Source of the DNA: Arcicella rosea
GTDB taxonomy: Bacteria; Bacteroidota; Bacteroidia; Cytophagales; Spirosomataceae
DNA: 64,000 nucleotides
Assembly (NCBI RefSeq): GCF_040543805.1
Contig: NZ_JBEUMS010000017.1
Span: 62,001-126,000, forward strand
Direction: 5' to 3'
Part shown: in pieces, positions 36,686 through 45,519 of the stretch
How positions within the stretch are numbered: position 1 is the stretch's first letter
How the letters are laid out: each line of letters opens with the position of its first letter
The notes under the pieces: generated by a model
Told to the model about the DNA's origin: nothing
Database searches by the model: none
What the model saw: the letters and a program-made list of their open reading frames with translations, nothing else
Translations under genes and position numbers: made by a program

Positions 36686-39600
36686 TTATTCTTTTTTACC
36701 ATCAAAAGCCATTCCCATTGCTTCTAATTTCATTTTAGAAACATTTCCAGAATCATCTTTCACAAAACTAACAGTCCCTTTTCCACCAGCATCAAATTTG
36801 TCAGCAGTATCGGTAGCGGTTAATTCTCCTACATTTCCACCAGCATCAATTATCAATTTTCCGTCTTTTACAGAGATTGAAATAGATTCAAATGGTAAGC
36901 CTGTCATTTTATATTTACCTGCATAAATATTCAAATCTGTTTTGACTTCAGGTGTTGCAACGGCTGTTGGAGCTGAATCACCAATTTCTGATTTAAACTC
37001 TACGCCCATCACTACCATTAAAGATTGACCTTCTGCTTTTGGATTTTGGAAAACTACATATAAATCATGTGTTCCTTCCGTTGGCGTAACCGTAATGGCA
37101 ACGGGTTTTCCTGCAAAACTCATTTCTTCTGTTGGTGCAAGGAAAGGAGATGCGCCAATTACTTTACCCGTTGGCGAATCAATACGAATTTCAATAACTC
37201 CACCTTGTGCATTTAACTGCGGTTTTGGTGTAATGGCTAAGAATGAAATTTGTTTGATTTCACCTAAATCAATTTGTGAGAGTGAAACATAAGAACCAGA
37301 TTTAGCAGGAATTGCTAATTCATTTCCTCCAAATGACATTTTTGAAACAGATTCATATTTATCAAATTTATGAGGACTCATTTTCGCATTACGCAAAGTA
37401 TAAGTTTTTTCAGAAGCTAAAGAAGGAATTCCTTTTGAGCCTTGATCTTGGTAAGAAGCACGTAAAATATACACACCTTGTCCTTTGTCATTCGCTGGTA
37501 ATTTCGCTGTGTAAGTTCCTTTTACTGGTAAAGAATTTACTTTTGCTTTTTCTTGTGACAAGCTCAAAATATACTTCACCATATCCGAAGCATCCGAAGC
37601 TGAAAGTTGTGGGTGACCACTCATTGGCACTTCTCCCCAAACGCCACTTCCGCCAGAGATTACTTTCTTCGTCAATCTTTCTAAAGCGCCACCATCATTT
37701 TTGTATTTCGCAGCAACTTCTTTGTACATCGGGCCAACTGATTTTTTATCAACACTGTGACAAGCCTTACAGTCGCTCGCTTCCATCAATTTTTTACCTG
37801 AAGCAAAACTTGCCGAAGCATCTGCTGAACGGTGTCCTTGTGCGATAGCAATTTTATCAAAACCTTCCGCTAAATAATCAATACTTACTGCTACTTGCTC
37901 AGGTTTGATTTTTCCATTAGCCAAGCTTCCGTCTTCTCTATCGTTTACTTTTACTTCATAATCGAATGGTTTATTTGGGAAGTAAAAAGTTTTGTTACTT
38001 TTCGGTAAATCAAAAGCTAACGTTGGAGGTTCGTTTCCTGCCGTCAATTCCATCGATTGGCTATTACTTTCACCTTTTCCATCTGAAACCGTTAAAGTAG
38101 CCTTATAAACTCCCGCTTTTGTTAAAGTCAAACTAGCTTCTGGCGTATTGATTACTTTTACAAAACCTTTCTTATCGGTGATTTTCCAAGAATATTTCAA
38201 GATGTCACCATCTGCATCTACTGTTCCTTTTGCACTCAATGCTACTTTAAAAGGAATGGCTCCACCCATTTTATCTGCCGCAATTTGTACAATTGGCTTA
38301 CGATTTCCGCCATTGTATTCGATGCGAATCAAACGTGCATCATCATTGGCAGTAAACCAACCAGAACCGTACTCTAGCATATATAAATCTCCATTTTCAG
38401 CAAATTCCATATCCATCGGATTACTGAATTTATAACTTGGCATAAAGCGTTCCATCGAAACATAATTGCCTTCTTTATCCAAAGTGACTGCCATAATCCA
38501 ACCACGCATCCATTCGTAAATCAATACTTTTCCATCATAATATTTCGGGAAAGCATGGTTTGCATTTTTGAAAGCATCACTGTAGAAAACTGGACCAGCC
38601 ATTGCATTTCTACCGCCACTACCTACTAATGGGAATTCTGGAGATTCTGCATAAGGATACCAAATAAATGCTTTTTGTGAAGGCGGTAATAATTTCAAGC
38701 CTGTATTGTTTGGAGAAGTATTCGTTGGTGCATTGGCATCCCACAATTCTAATGATTTGTTATTCACAAAATCAAATTTATTATAAGCCTTATTATCACC
38801 TACAAAATGTGGCCAACCATAATTTCCTGCTTTGCGTGCTTGTCCTACTTCGTCATGTCCTGCTGGTCCACGGTCAGCTGCTGGTTTGTTAGCATCTGGA
38901 CCAACTTCTCCCCAATAAAGATTACCATTTTTCTGATCAACTGAAATACGGAAAGGGTTACGGTGACCCATTGTATAAATTTCAGGGCGAGTATTTGGTG
39001 TTCCTTTTGCAAATAAATTTCCTTCTGGAATGGTATAAGAACCATCAGGAGTAGGTTTAATTCTGATGATTTTACCTCTTAAATCGTTGGTATTAGCAGA
39101 AGATTTTTGAGCATCCCAAGGACTACGGTCTGGACGTTCATCACTTGGACTATAACCGCTTGAACCGTGTGGATTTGTATTATCACCTGTTGAAAGGAAA
39201 AGGTTGCCCATTTTATCCCAAGCGATAGAACCACCAGTATGGCAACATTGCTCTCTTTGCGTCGGAATCTCTAACAATACTTTTTTAGAATCTAATACCA
39301 ATTCATCACCACGCAATTCATAACGTGTCAGGATATTTTTTGCTTCGTCGCCAACTGGAGAATAATATAAATAAATCCAGTGATTTTGAGCGAAATTAGG
39401 GTCTTTACTCAAGCCCAATAAACCATCTTCCGCTTCTGAAATTTTACCTTCTTTGTCTTTATATTTTGTACTTACTGGAATGGAAGCAATCGTTTTCAAC
39501 TGTTTAGTTTTAGTATTATAAATACGAACATCTCCACGACGTTCGATAAATAATATACGACCATCGTTCAATACGCTCAATTCCATTGGTTCGCTCAATT

Positions 39601-40438
39601 TCTCTTCTAAAACCACTTTTGAAAAACGGTTTTCTTCTGGACGAGCCTTTGCATAATCTAAAGGTTTTGGTGCATCGCCACCGATTACATAATTCAAACC
39701 AGCCCAAAGATGTCCTAAGAAAAGTGGTTCAGAAAACGTTTGGTCAGTATGACCCATCGCTGTATAAAACGAGCGACCGCCATCAAATTCATGGTACCAA
39801 CTAATTGGGTGATTATCACCATTATGTCCTCCTTGATACGTTTTCTCATCAATTTTCACCAAAACATTAATGGTTGGGTCAATTTTCTGGAAACTATAAA
39901 ATTCATCTTCACGCTCAAATTCATCAGGTAACATTTTAGTTGCCCAGTGATTTTTCAATGAAACAAAGAATTTGCCTTTTTGCACATTACTTGGTGTGCT
40001 TGGATGATCTAAAAAGTATGCACCCGCCAAACGACCATACCAAGGCCAATCGTATTCTGTATCCGTCGCAGCGTGAATCCCTAAGTAACCACCACCTGCT
40101 TGGATATAGCGCTCAAACTCTACTTGTTGTTCAGGATTCAACACATCACCCGTTGTATTTAAAAATACCACTGCATTATAGCGTTTCAGGTTGAGTGCAT
40201 TAAAAGCTGTCGCATCCTCTGTTAAGTCAACCGTAAAGCCTTTTTCCTTTGCCATTTTTTGGAAAGCAGCTTGTCCAGCTTCAATAGATTGATGACGGAA
40301 ACTAGCTGTTTTACTAAAGACCAATACCCTTGGCGCATTCGTTTGCCCAATAAGTACCCTTGAACTCAATAAAAAAATACCCAATATCAAGAAAAGGGTA
40401 TTCATCAAGCTGGGAAATTGGTAATGTTTTTTGTTCAT
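36686..40438 (-). CDS. Giant exported protein: ThuA domain, sugar dehydrogenase propeller, PKD, cytochrome c, carbohydrate-binding region
   Basis: A 1250-residue secreted protein. After a signal peptide, residues ~33-255 are a ThuA/glutamine-amidotransferase-like domain (RVLVFSKTASFRHQSIEAG, GGGYLGIHAATDTEYDWPWYG). Residues ~265-735 are a sorbosone/glucose dehydrogenase-type propeller (GGSIAWDKMGNLFLSTGDN, MGHRNPFRISVDQ, GNYGWPHFVGDN). A PKD domain follows (~740-815), then a c-type haem site C890-x-x-C893-H894, a carbohydrate-binding-like beta-sandwich (~1000-1150) and a C-terminal ~90-residue DUF3471-like piece. ThuA proteins are linked to keto-disaccharide metabolism. The propeller-PKD-haem core is closely similar to the 4.4-kb gene, so the two are probable paralogues. 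Confidence 0.88.
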   Translation of the reverse strand: MNKKHYQFPSLMNTLFLILGIFLLSSRVLIGQTNAPRVLVFSKTASFRHQSIEAGQAAFQKMAKEKGFTVDLTEDATAFNALNLKRYNAVVFLNTTGDVLNPEQQVEFERYIQAGGGYLGIHAATDTEYDWPWYGRLAGAYFLDHPSTPSNVQKGKFFVSLKNHWATKMLPDEFEREDEFYSFQKIDPTINVLVKIDEKTYQGGHNGDNHPISWYHEFDGGRSFYTAMGHTDQTFSEPLFLGHLWAGLNYVIGGDAPKPLDYAKARPEENRFSKVVLEEKLSEPMELSVLNDGRILFIERRGDVRIYNTKTKQLKTIASIPVSTKYKDKEGKISEAEDGLLGLSKDPNFAQNHWIYLYYSPVGDEAKNILTRYELRGDELVLDSKKVLLEIPTQREQCCHTGGSIAWDKMGNLFLSTGDNTNPHGSSGYSPSDERPDRSPWDAQKSSANTNDLRGKIIRIKPTPDGSYTIPEGNLFAKGTPNTRPEIYTMGHRNPFRISVDQKNGNLYWGEVGPDANKPAADRGPAGHDEVGQARKAGNYGWPHFVGDNKAYNKFDFVNNKSLELWDANAPTNTSPNNTGLKLLPPSQKAFIWYPYAESPEFPLVGSGGRNAMAGPVFYSDAFKNANHAFPKYYDGKVLIYEWMRGWIMAVTLDKEGNYVSMERFMPSYKFSNPMDMEFAENGDLYMLEYGSGWFTANDDARLIRIEYNGGNRKPIVQIAADKMGGAIPFKVALSAKGTVDADGDILKYSWKITDKKGFVKVINTPEASLTLTKAGVYKATLTVSDGKGESNSQSMELTAGNEPPTLAFDLPKSNKTFYFPNKPFDYEVKVNDREDGSLANGKIKPEQVAVSIDYLAEGFDKIAIAQGHRSADASASFASGKKLMEASDCKACHSVDKKSVGPMYKEVAAKYKNDGGALERLTKKVISGGSGVWGEVPMSGHPQLSASDASDMVKYILSLSQEKAKVNSLPVKGTYTAKLPANDKGQGVYILRASYQDQGSKGIPSLASEKTYTLRNAKMSPHKFDKYESVSKMSFGGNELAIPAKSGSYVSLSQIDLGEIKQISFLAITPKPQLNAQGGVIEIRIDSPTGKVIGASPFLAPTEEMSFAGKPVAITVTPTEGTHDLYVVFQNPKAEGQSLMVVMGVEFKSEIGDSAPTAVATPEVKTDLNIYAGKYKMTGLPFESISISVKDGKLIIDAGGNVGELTATDTADKFDAGGKGTVSFVKDDSGNVSKMKLEAMGMAFDGKKE

Positions 40439-40550
40439 CTTGAATGATTGTTTTGAAATAGATAATAAATTAAATGATTGAAAATGAATGCCATTATTTA
40501 ATTTTTACTTTAAATATGAGTAAAAAATCAAATAATTAATTGATTAAGTC

Positions 40551-40581
40551 TTATCATTGTTTCATGATGGAACAATGATAA
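40551..40581. promoter_or_regulatory. Palindrome in divergent promoter region (candidate operator)
   Basis: TTATCATTGTT and AACAATGATAA form a perfect 11-bp inverted repeat with a 9-bp spacer, ending 9 bp before the -33 element of the Nudix regulator gene and between two divergent genes. Confidence 0.55.
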
Positions 40582-40590
40582 TTCATTTTC

Positions 40591-40621
40591 TTGAATCCGC
40601 CAAGTATTTGTACTATTTTTG
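40591..40621 (+). promoter_or_regulatory. Promoter of Nudix regulator: TTG, 20 bp, TATTTTTG
   Basis: TTG at 40591-40593 and an exact TAnnTTTG box at 40614-40621 are 20 bp apart, matching the Bacteroidota -33/-7 pattern. The predicted leader is about 22 nt. Confidence 0.6.
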
Positions 40622-40648
40622 TAAAATGTTGAATCTAAAAGGAAGATT

Positions 40649-41362
40649 ATGGAGTCCGAAAAAATAATTATTGACGAAGGGAAATTCATCCCACATTTAT
40701 CCGTTGACTGTGTAATTTTTGGGTTTCATGGCGAGCAATTAAAAGTATTATTCCCTAAAGTAAAGAATTTAGACTTGTGGTCGTTGCCGGGTGGGTATGT
40801 CATGAAAGATGAAGATATTGAAGCAGCAGCACAAAGGATTTTAGAAGAAAGAACAGGCGTAACAGATATTTATCTTGAGCAATTTTACATTTTTGGTAAA
40901 GCGAATCGCTCAACGGGAGAAACGCTCAAGAAAGTATTATTGGCAAATAACTTTGAGATTGATGAAAAAAGTTGGGTTTTTGAAAGATTCGTTTCAGTTG
41001 GCTATTATGCCTTGGTAGATTTTTCGAAAGTAAATACTAAAATTGGTATATATGACGAAGCTTGCGAATGGCACGATATTCATCAATTACCAAACTTGGC
41101 TTTTGATCATGCTGAAATTACTTTAAAGGCTCTGGAAACACTTCGATTTATGTTAGATGATAAATTGATTGGACTTAATTTGTTGCCTGATACGTTTACC
41201 ATGAAAGAGCTCCAAATGTTATACGAAACCATTTTGGATAAACCTTTAAGAAGAGATAATTTTCAAAGAAAAATATTGTCGATGGGCATTTTAGAACGAG
41301 TAGAAAAGAAATTTACTGGTGCGGCACATAAAGCGCCTTATCTTTATAAATTCATAAAATAA
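40649..41362 (+). CDS. NrtR/AraR-type transcriptional regulator with Nudix sensor domain
   Basis: A 237-residue protein with a Nudix fold (~10-150) and a C-terminal winged helix (~175-237; FTMKELQMLYETILDKPLRRDNFQRKILSMGILERVEKK). The Nudix box is eroded: after GGYVMKDE the catalytic REUxEExGU reads R63-I-L-E-E-R-T-G-V, losing two of the acidic positions, as in regulators that use the fold to sense a sugar or nucleotide rather than hydrolyse it. In Bacteroides an AraR of this kind controls arabinose use. The next gene is a semialdehyde dehydrogenase of pentose/uronate oxidation, a plausible target. Confidence 0.87.
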   Translation: MESEKIIIDEGKFIPHLSVDCVIFGFHGEQLKVLFPKVKNLDLWSLPGGYVMKDEDIEAAAQRILEERTGVTDIYLEQFYIFGKANRSTGETLKKVLLANNFEIDEKSWVFERFVSVGYYALVDFSKVNTKIGIYDEACEWHDIHQLPNLAFDHAEITLKALETLRFMLDDKLIGLNLLPDTFTMKELQMLYETILDKPLRRDNFQRKILSMGILERVEKKFTGAAHKAPYLYKFIK

Positions 41363-41461
41363 TAATTTATTGATTTTAGTTGTTGTTCAATAAGTAATTT
41401 ACCTCTTAATTTCCCTTATTAAAATACGTAGCACATTGATTAAAGTGCTGAAATCAATCAC

Positions 41462-42925
41462 ATGGATAATATCAACAAAATTATGCTTCAATCTGCTGAA
41501 GCGTTTAAACAATACCGTAAGGTTTCTGGAAAACAAAAAGCTGTTTTTTTAAGAGCCATCGCCGAAGAAATTGAAGCGTTGGGCATGGAGCTCATTCACA
41601 CCACGATGGAAGAAACCAATCTTCCTGAAGCTCGCTTATTGGGCGAACGTGGACGTACAATTTTTCAATTAAAAATGTTTGCTGACCTTTTGGAAGAAGG
41701 TTCTTGGGTAGAAGCTCGTATTGACACGGCTCAACCAGACCGCAAACCTTTGCCAAAAGTAGATATTCGTAAAATGTCTGTGCCATTGGGCGTTGTGGTG
41801 GTTTTTGGTGCAAGTAATTTCCCTTATGCTTATTCAACTGCTGGTGGCGACACGGCTTCGGCTTTAGCTGCTGGTTGTCCAGTAGTTTTAAAAGGTCACC
41901 CAGCGCACGCACGTACTTCAGCGATGATTGCCGATGCGGTTTTGCGTGCCGTTGAACGTACTGGAATGCCAGAAGGCACTTTTGCACACGTAGATGGTGG
42001 CAATGGTTTTGAAATCGGAAAAGCTTTGGTAATGCACCCAGTAACCAAAGCCGTTGGTTTCACCGGTTCTTTTGCTGGCGGCAAAGCATTGTTCGATATG
42101 GCGAATCAGCGTCCAGAACCGATTCCTGTATTTTCAGAAATGGGAAGTATCAATCCAGTTGTGTTGATGCCTGAAAAATTATCGACAAGTTCAGAAAGTA
42201 TTGCTAAAGAGTATGCAGGTTCGATTACTTTGGGTGTTGGGCAATTTTGTACCAATCCGGGCTTGATTTTAGGCGTTGATAATGCTGATTTACAAAACTT
42301 TATTAAAGTACTTGCCGGTGAAATCGAGAAAATTTCGCCTTCAAAAATGTTGAATGCAGGAATTTATCAAAACTACGAAGGCAAGAAAACAGTAGCTTTG
42401 GCGCAAGACGATGTAACAACAGAAGCAGAGTCGCTTGTTGAAAAAACGGATACTATTCAAGGTTTGGCAACGGTGGCTTCGGTAGATGCAGATGTATTTT
42501 TAGCAAATCCTACTTTGCACCAAGAAGTATTTGGACCTTTCTCTTTAGTGGTAAAATGTAAAGATTTAACACAATTAGCCACTGTTATTCAACATTTAGA
42601 AGGACAGCTTACGGCTACTTTTATGGCGACAGAAACAGAATTACAAGCGAATGATGATATTGTAGAAGCGCTTAGAAATATCAGCGGACGTTTAATTTTC
42701 AATGGCGTGCCTACAGGAGTAGAAGTGTGTTATGCAATGCACCACGGCGGGCCATTCCCATCTTGTACGGATGCTCGTTTTACTTCTGTTGGTCCAGATG
42801 CTATCAAACGTTTTGTTCGTCCTGCAAGTTATCAAAGCTTTCCAGACAGTCTTTTACCAGCAGAATTACAAGATGCTAATCCGCTGAACATTTGGAGGAT
42901 GTTTGATAACGAATGGAAAAAATAA
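41462..42925 (+). CDS. NADP-type aldehyde dehydrogenase, 2,5-dioxovalerate (alpha-ketoglutaric semialdehyde) dehydrogenase-like
   Basis: A 487-residue aldehyde dehydrogenase oxidising a semialdehyde to the acid with NAD(P). Family motifs: PLGVVVVFGASNFPYAYSTAGGDTASALAAGCPVVLKGHPAH (cofactor fold), GFTGSFAGGKALFD, SEMGSINPV (catalytic Glu) and GQFCTNPG with catalytic C263. The SNFPxAxSxxGGDT pattern is that of the ketoglutaric semialdehyde group used at the end of non-phosphorylated pentose and hexarate pathways. It lies 99 bp after the Nudix regulator; a terminator follows. No pathway dehydratase is adjacent, so the sugar is not identified. Confidence 0.9.
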   Translation: MDNINKIMLQSAEAFKQYRKVSGKQKAVFLRAIAEEIEALGMELIHTTMEETNLPEARLLGERGRTIFQLKMFADLLEEGSWVEARIDTAQPDRKPLPKVDIRKMSVPLGVVVVFGASNFPYAYSTAGGDTASALAAGCPVVLKGHPAHARTSAMIADAVLRAVERTGMPEGTFAHVDGGNGFEIGKALVMHPVTKAVGFTGSFAGGKALFDMANQRPEPIPVFSEMGSINPVVLMPEKLSTSSESIAKEYAGSITLGVGQFCTNPGLILGVDNADLQNFIKVLAGEIEKISPSKMLNAGIYQNYEGKKTVALAQDDVTTEAESLVEKTDTIQGLATVASVDADVFLANPTLHQEVFGPFSLVVKCKDLTQLATVIQHLEGQLTATFMATETELQANDDIVEALRNISGRLIFNGVPTGVEVCYAMHHGGPFPSCTDARFTSVGPDAIKRFVRPASYQSFPDSLLPAELQDANPLNIWRMFDNEWKK

Positions 42926-42992
42926 TTACAAAATTTCATGTAATCGGAAATATATTTCCATATTGATATTTTTAATAATTTTCATAAACTCT

Positions 42993-43040
42993 AAAAGACT
43001 GCTGATAAATTCTCTGAAATTCATCAACAGTCTTCTTTTT
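42993..43040 (+). terminator. Terminator after aldehyde dehydrogenase
   Basis: AAGACTG-x-TGAT pairs with ATCA-x-CAGTCTT and is followed by CTTTTT, 70 bp after the stop. The rest of the 42926-43383 gap is A+T-rich with one promoter box near its end. Confidence 0.75.
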
Positions 43041-43326
43041 ATAGGAACTTTCTCCAAACACTTCTCTTTCTTCCTGTCTATTTCACCAAACAAAAAGCTT
43101 AAAATCTTGGTATATTTTTAATTTATAATTGAATTTATCTTCAAATTATGTGCTTTATCCAAAAAACCAATACTTTATTGCCGATTTCAAGAAGCATTAA
43201 TTCCCTCAATTCAATATTTAAAACAATAAATTTTATAAAATCAGAAATATATTACTTAAATAAGTATTTTACTGTTTGTTAATTTTTTATTTTAAATATC
43301 ATTAGGCACTATAATTCATTTGTCTT

Positions 43327-43334
43327 TAAGTTTG
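43327..43334 (+). promoter_or_regulatory. -7 box TAAGTTTG for nagB fusion gene
   Basis: An exact TAnnTTTG match whose predicted start site (about 43339) lies downstream of the earlier in-frame ATG at 43336, which supports initiation at 43384 instead. Confidence 0.45.
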
Positions 43335-43383
43335 TATGTCTTATTTCAAAATTAAGAAATGTTTACTCAAAATTGTTATTAAA

Positions 43384-45315
43384 ATGATTGAAGCAACTGA
43401 AGCCATAGAACTAGAAAAGGAAACCATCTCTTTAGAAAGAGTACCCACTAAAATTTATAAAGATGCCGCTGAAGCCTCAAAAGCAGTAGCACAAGAAATT
43501 GCCAAAATTATCCGCAAAAAAAATGCTTCAGGAAAACCCGCAGTTTTAGGATTAGCCACTGGCTCAACACCTAAAAAAGTATATGCAGAACTTATTCGTC
43601 TTCATAAAAGTGAAGGCTTGAGTTTTGAAAATGTGATTACATTCAATTTGGATGAATATTATCCAATGCAACCTGATGCAGTACAGAGTTATCATCGTTT
43701 CATGAAAGAACAGTTGTTTGATCATGTAAACATTGCTCCTGAAAACTGTCATATTCCAACAGGAACTTTACCTTTAGAAAAACTCGCCATCTTCTGCAAA
43801 GAGTACGAAGCGCAGATTGAAGAATTGGGCGGATTAGATATACAAATTTTGGGCATCGGTAGAAACGGACATATAGGTTTCAACGAGCCAGGTTCTTTAG
43901 TGAACTCAAGAACAAGATTGATGACGCTTGATATTACGACTCGTATGGATGCTGCGGGCGACTTTGGTACTTTGGTAAAAGTGCCACGCAGAGCAGTAAC
44001 GATGGGCGTAAAAGCAATTATGGAAGCAAAAAGAGTGGTGCTTTTGGCTTTCGGTGAACATAAAGCACAAGTAATTAAAGAAGCGATTGAAGGACCTGTT
44101 TCAGAGAAAATTCCAGCTTCATATTTACAAGGACACCAAAATGTGAGATTTATTTTAGACGAAGCAAGTGCTTCTGAATTAAGCAGTCGTAAAAAACCTT
44201 GGTTATTTGATGAAGTAATTTGGGATAAAATGATGGTGAAAAAAGCCGTAACCAATTTGGCTTTGAGCTTAGACAAACCGATTCTGAAATTAACCAATCG
44301 TGATTATAACGAAAACGGACTAAGTGATTTATTAGCGAATTACGGTCAGGCTTACGATATTAATTTACAAGTATTCCAAAGTCTTCAACATACCATTACA
44401 GGCTGGCCGGGTGGAAAATCGTTGGCGAGTGATGCCAACAGACCAGAAAGAGCTTTCCCTGCACAAAAAAGAGTATTGATTTTTAGTCCACACCCAGACG
44501 ACGATATTATTTCAATGGGCGGAACATTCCAACGTTTGGTTGACCAAGAGCATGATGTTCACGTGGCATATCAAACGTCTGGAAATATTGCTGTTGCTGA
44601 TGATGAAGCTTTGCGTTTTATTGATTTCTTAGACGATTTCAATTCGGCTTTCGACATTGAAAACAGAAAATACAATACTGTTTTTGAAGAAGCCAGAGCA
44701 TTTTTAAGTAAAAAGAAAGACAGCGAAATTGATATTCCTGCGGTGCGTTATGTAAAAGGAATTATTCGTCAGGGAGAAGCAAAGGCTACTTGCCGTTTCG
44801 TTGGAATTCCTGCGACCAATGTTCACTTTCTAGATATGCCTTTTTATGAAACGGGCGCCATTCAAAAAATGCCATTAGGTGAAGCTGACATCAAAATTGT
44901 TTCAAATATCATTGCTGAGATAAAACCACATCAAATTTTTGCGGCAGGCGATTTAGCTGATCCACACGGAACACACAAAGTTTGTTTGGATGCCATTTTT
45001 GAGTCGCTTGAGCGTTTGAAAAAAGAAGATTACATGAACGATTGTTGGGTTTGGCTATACCGTGGAGCTTGGGCAGAGTGGGACATTCATGAAATTGAAA
45101 TGGCTGTACCGATGAGCCCAACACAAGTATTACAAAAGCGTCACGGGATTTTTAAACATCAGTCACAAAAAGACGGAGTAGTTTTCCAAGGAAACGATTC
45201 GAGAGAATTCTGGCAACGTGCTGAAGACAGAAACAGCGCAACGGCAGATTTATACAATAAATTAGGTTTTGCAGAATACGCAGCCATCGAGGCTTTTGTG
45301 CGATACCACTTTTAA
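43384..45315 (+). CDS. nagB: Glucosamine-6-phosphate deaminase fused to PIG-L/LmbE deacetylase-like domain
   Basis: A 643-residue two-domain cytoplasmic enzyme. Residues ~15-270 are NagB, which converts glucosamine-6-phosphate to fructose-6-phosphate and ammonia (LGLATGSTPKKVYAELIRLH, TFNLDEYYPMQPDAVQSYHRFM, ILGIGRNGHIGFNEPGS). After a linker, residues ~360-640 are a PIG-L/LmbE domain with the zinc-site motif H370-PDDD and a later DPHGTHKVCLDAI. The second domain probably removes an N-acetyl or similar acyl group, which would feed NagB, but its substrate is unproven. Such fusions occur in Bacteroidota. The start at 43384 was preferred to 43336 because of the promoter position. An MFS amino-sugar carrier follows. 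Confidence 0.93.
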   Translation: MIEATEAIELEKETISLERVPTKIYKDAAEASKAVAQEIAKIIRKKNASGKPAVLGLATGSTPKKVYAELIRLHKSEGLSFENVITFNLDEYYPMQPDAVQSYHRFMKEQLFDHVNIAPENCHIPTGTLPLEKLAIFCKEYEAQIEELGGLDIQILGIGRNGHIGFNEPGSLVNSRTRLMTLDITTRMDAAGDFGTLVKVPRRAVTMGVKAIMEAKRVVLLAFGEHKAQVIKEAIEGPVSEKIPASYLQGHQNVRFILDEASASELSSRKKPWLFDEVIWDKMMVKKAVTNLALSLDKPILKLTNRDYNENGLSDLLANYGQAYDINLQVFQSLQHTITGWPGGKSLASDANRPERAFPAQKRVLIFSPHPDDDIISMGGTFQRLVDQEHDVHVAYQTSGNIAVADDEALRFIDFLDDFNSAFDIENRKYNTVFEEARAFLSKKKDSEIDIPAVRYVKGIIRQGEAKATCRFVGIPATNVHFLDMPFYETGAIQKMPLGEADIKIVSNIIAEIKPHQIFAAGDLADPHGTHKVCLDAIFESLERLKKEDYMNDCWVWLYRGAWAEWDIHEIEMAVPMSPTQVLQKRHGIFKHQSQKDGVVFQGNDSREFWQRAEDRNSATADLYNKLGFAEYAAIEAFVRYHF

Positions 45316-45320
45316 TATTA

Positions 45321-45349
45321 TGCTTGGAGTCTGAATAAGATTCCAAGCA
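45321..45349 (+). terminator. Weak terminator-like hairpin after nagB fusion
   Basis: TGCTTGGA pairs with TCCAAGCA across a 12-nt loop 5 bp after the stop, but no T run follows, so it may be an attenuator or processing site. Confidence 0.4.
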
Positions 45350-45415
45350 TTACTTCATTCACAAACTTGAAAATTTAGTTAGAACTGGTTATATATTAAT
45401 AATGCTTGAACATTA

Positions 45416-45448
45416 GAATTCACTACGGGCGATGCCTGTAGTGAATTT
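45416..45448 (+). repeat. Hairpin in nagB-transporter gap
   Basis: AATTCACTACGGGC pairs with GCCTGTAGTGAATT (one G-T pair) around a 3-nt loop; the T tract is short. It may be a terminator or one of the dispersed palindromes. Confidence 0.5.
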
Positions 45449-45519
45449 ATTTAATATGAACCTTTCAGAAATCTGTTCCTTACTTTATTTATATATTTTG
45501 CCCCAAACCAACCACCATT

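Noticed and set aside
37312..37848. 178-codon frame on the plus strand within the ThuA/dehydrogenase gene
   Set aside because: Shadow of the cytochrome region on the other strand; no signal, domain or promoter.
42903..43121. 72-codon frame overlapping the end of the aldehyde dehydrogenase
   Set aside because: Runs through the terminator hairpin, composition is A+T-noise, no start context.
43749..44297. 182-codon antisense reading frame within nagB
   Set aside because: Opposite a conserved enzyme, biased composition typical of a complement of coding DNA, no domain.
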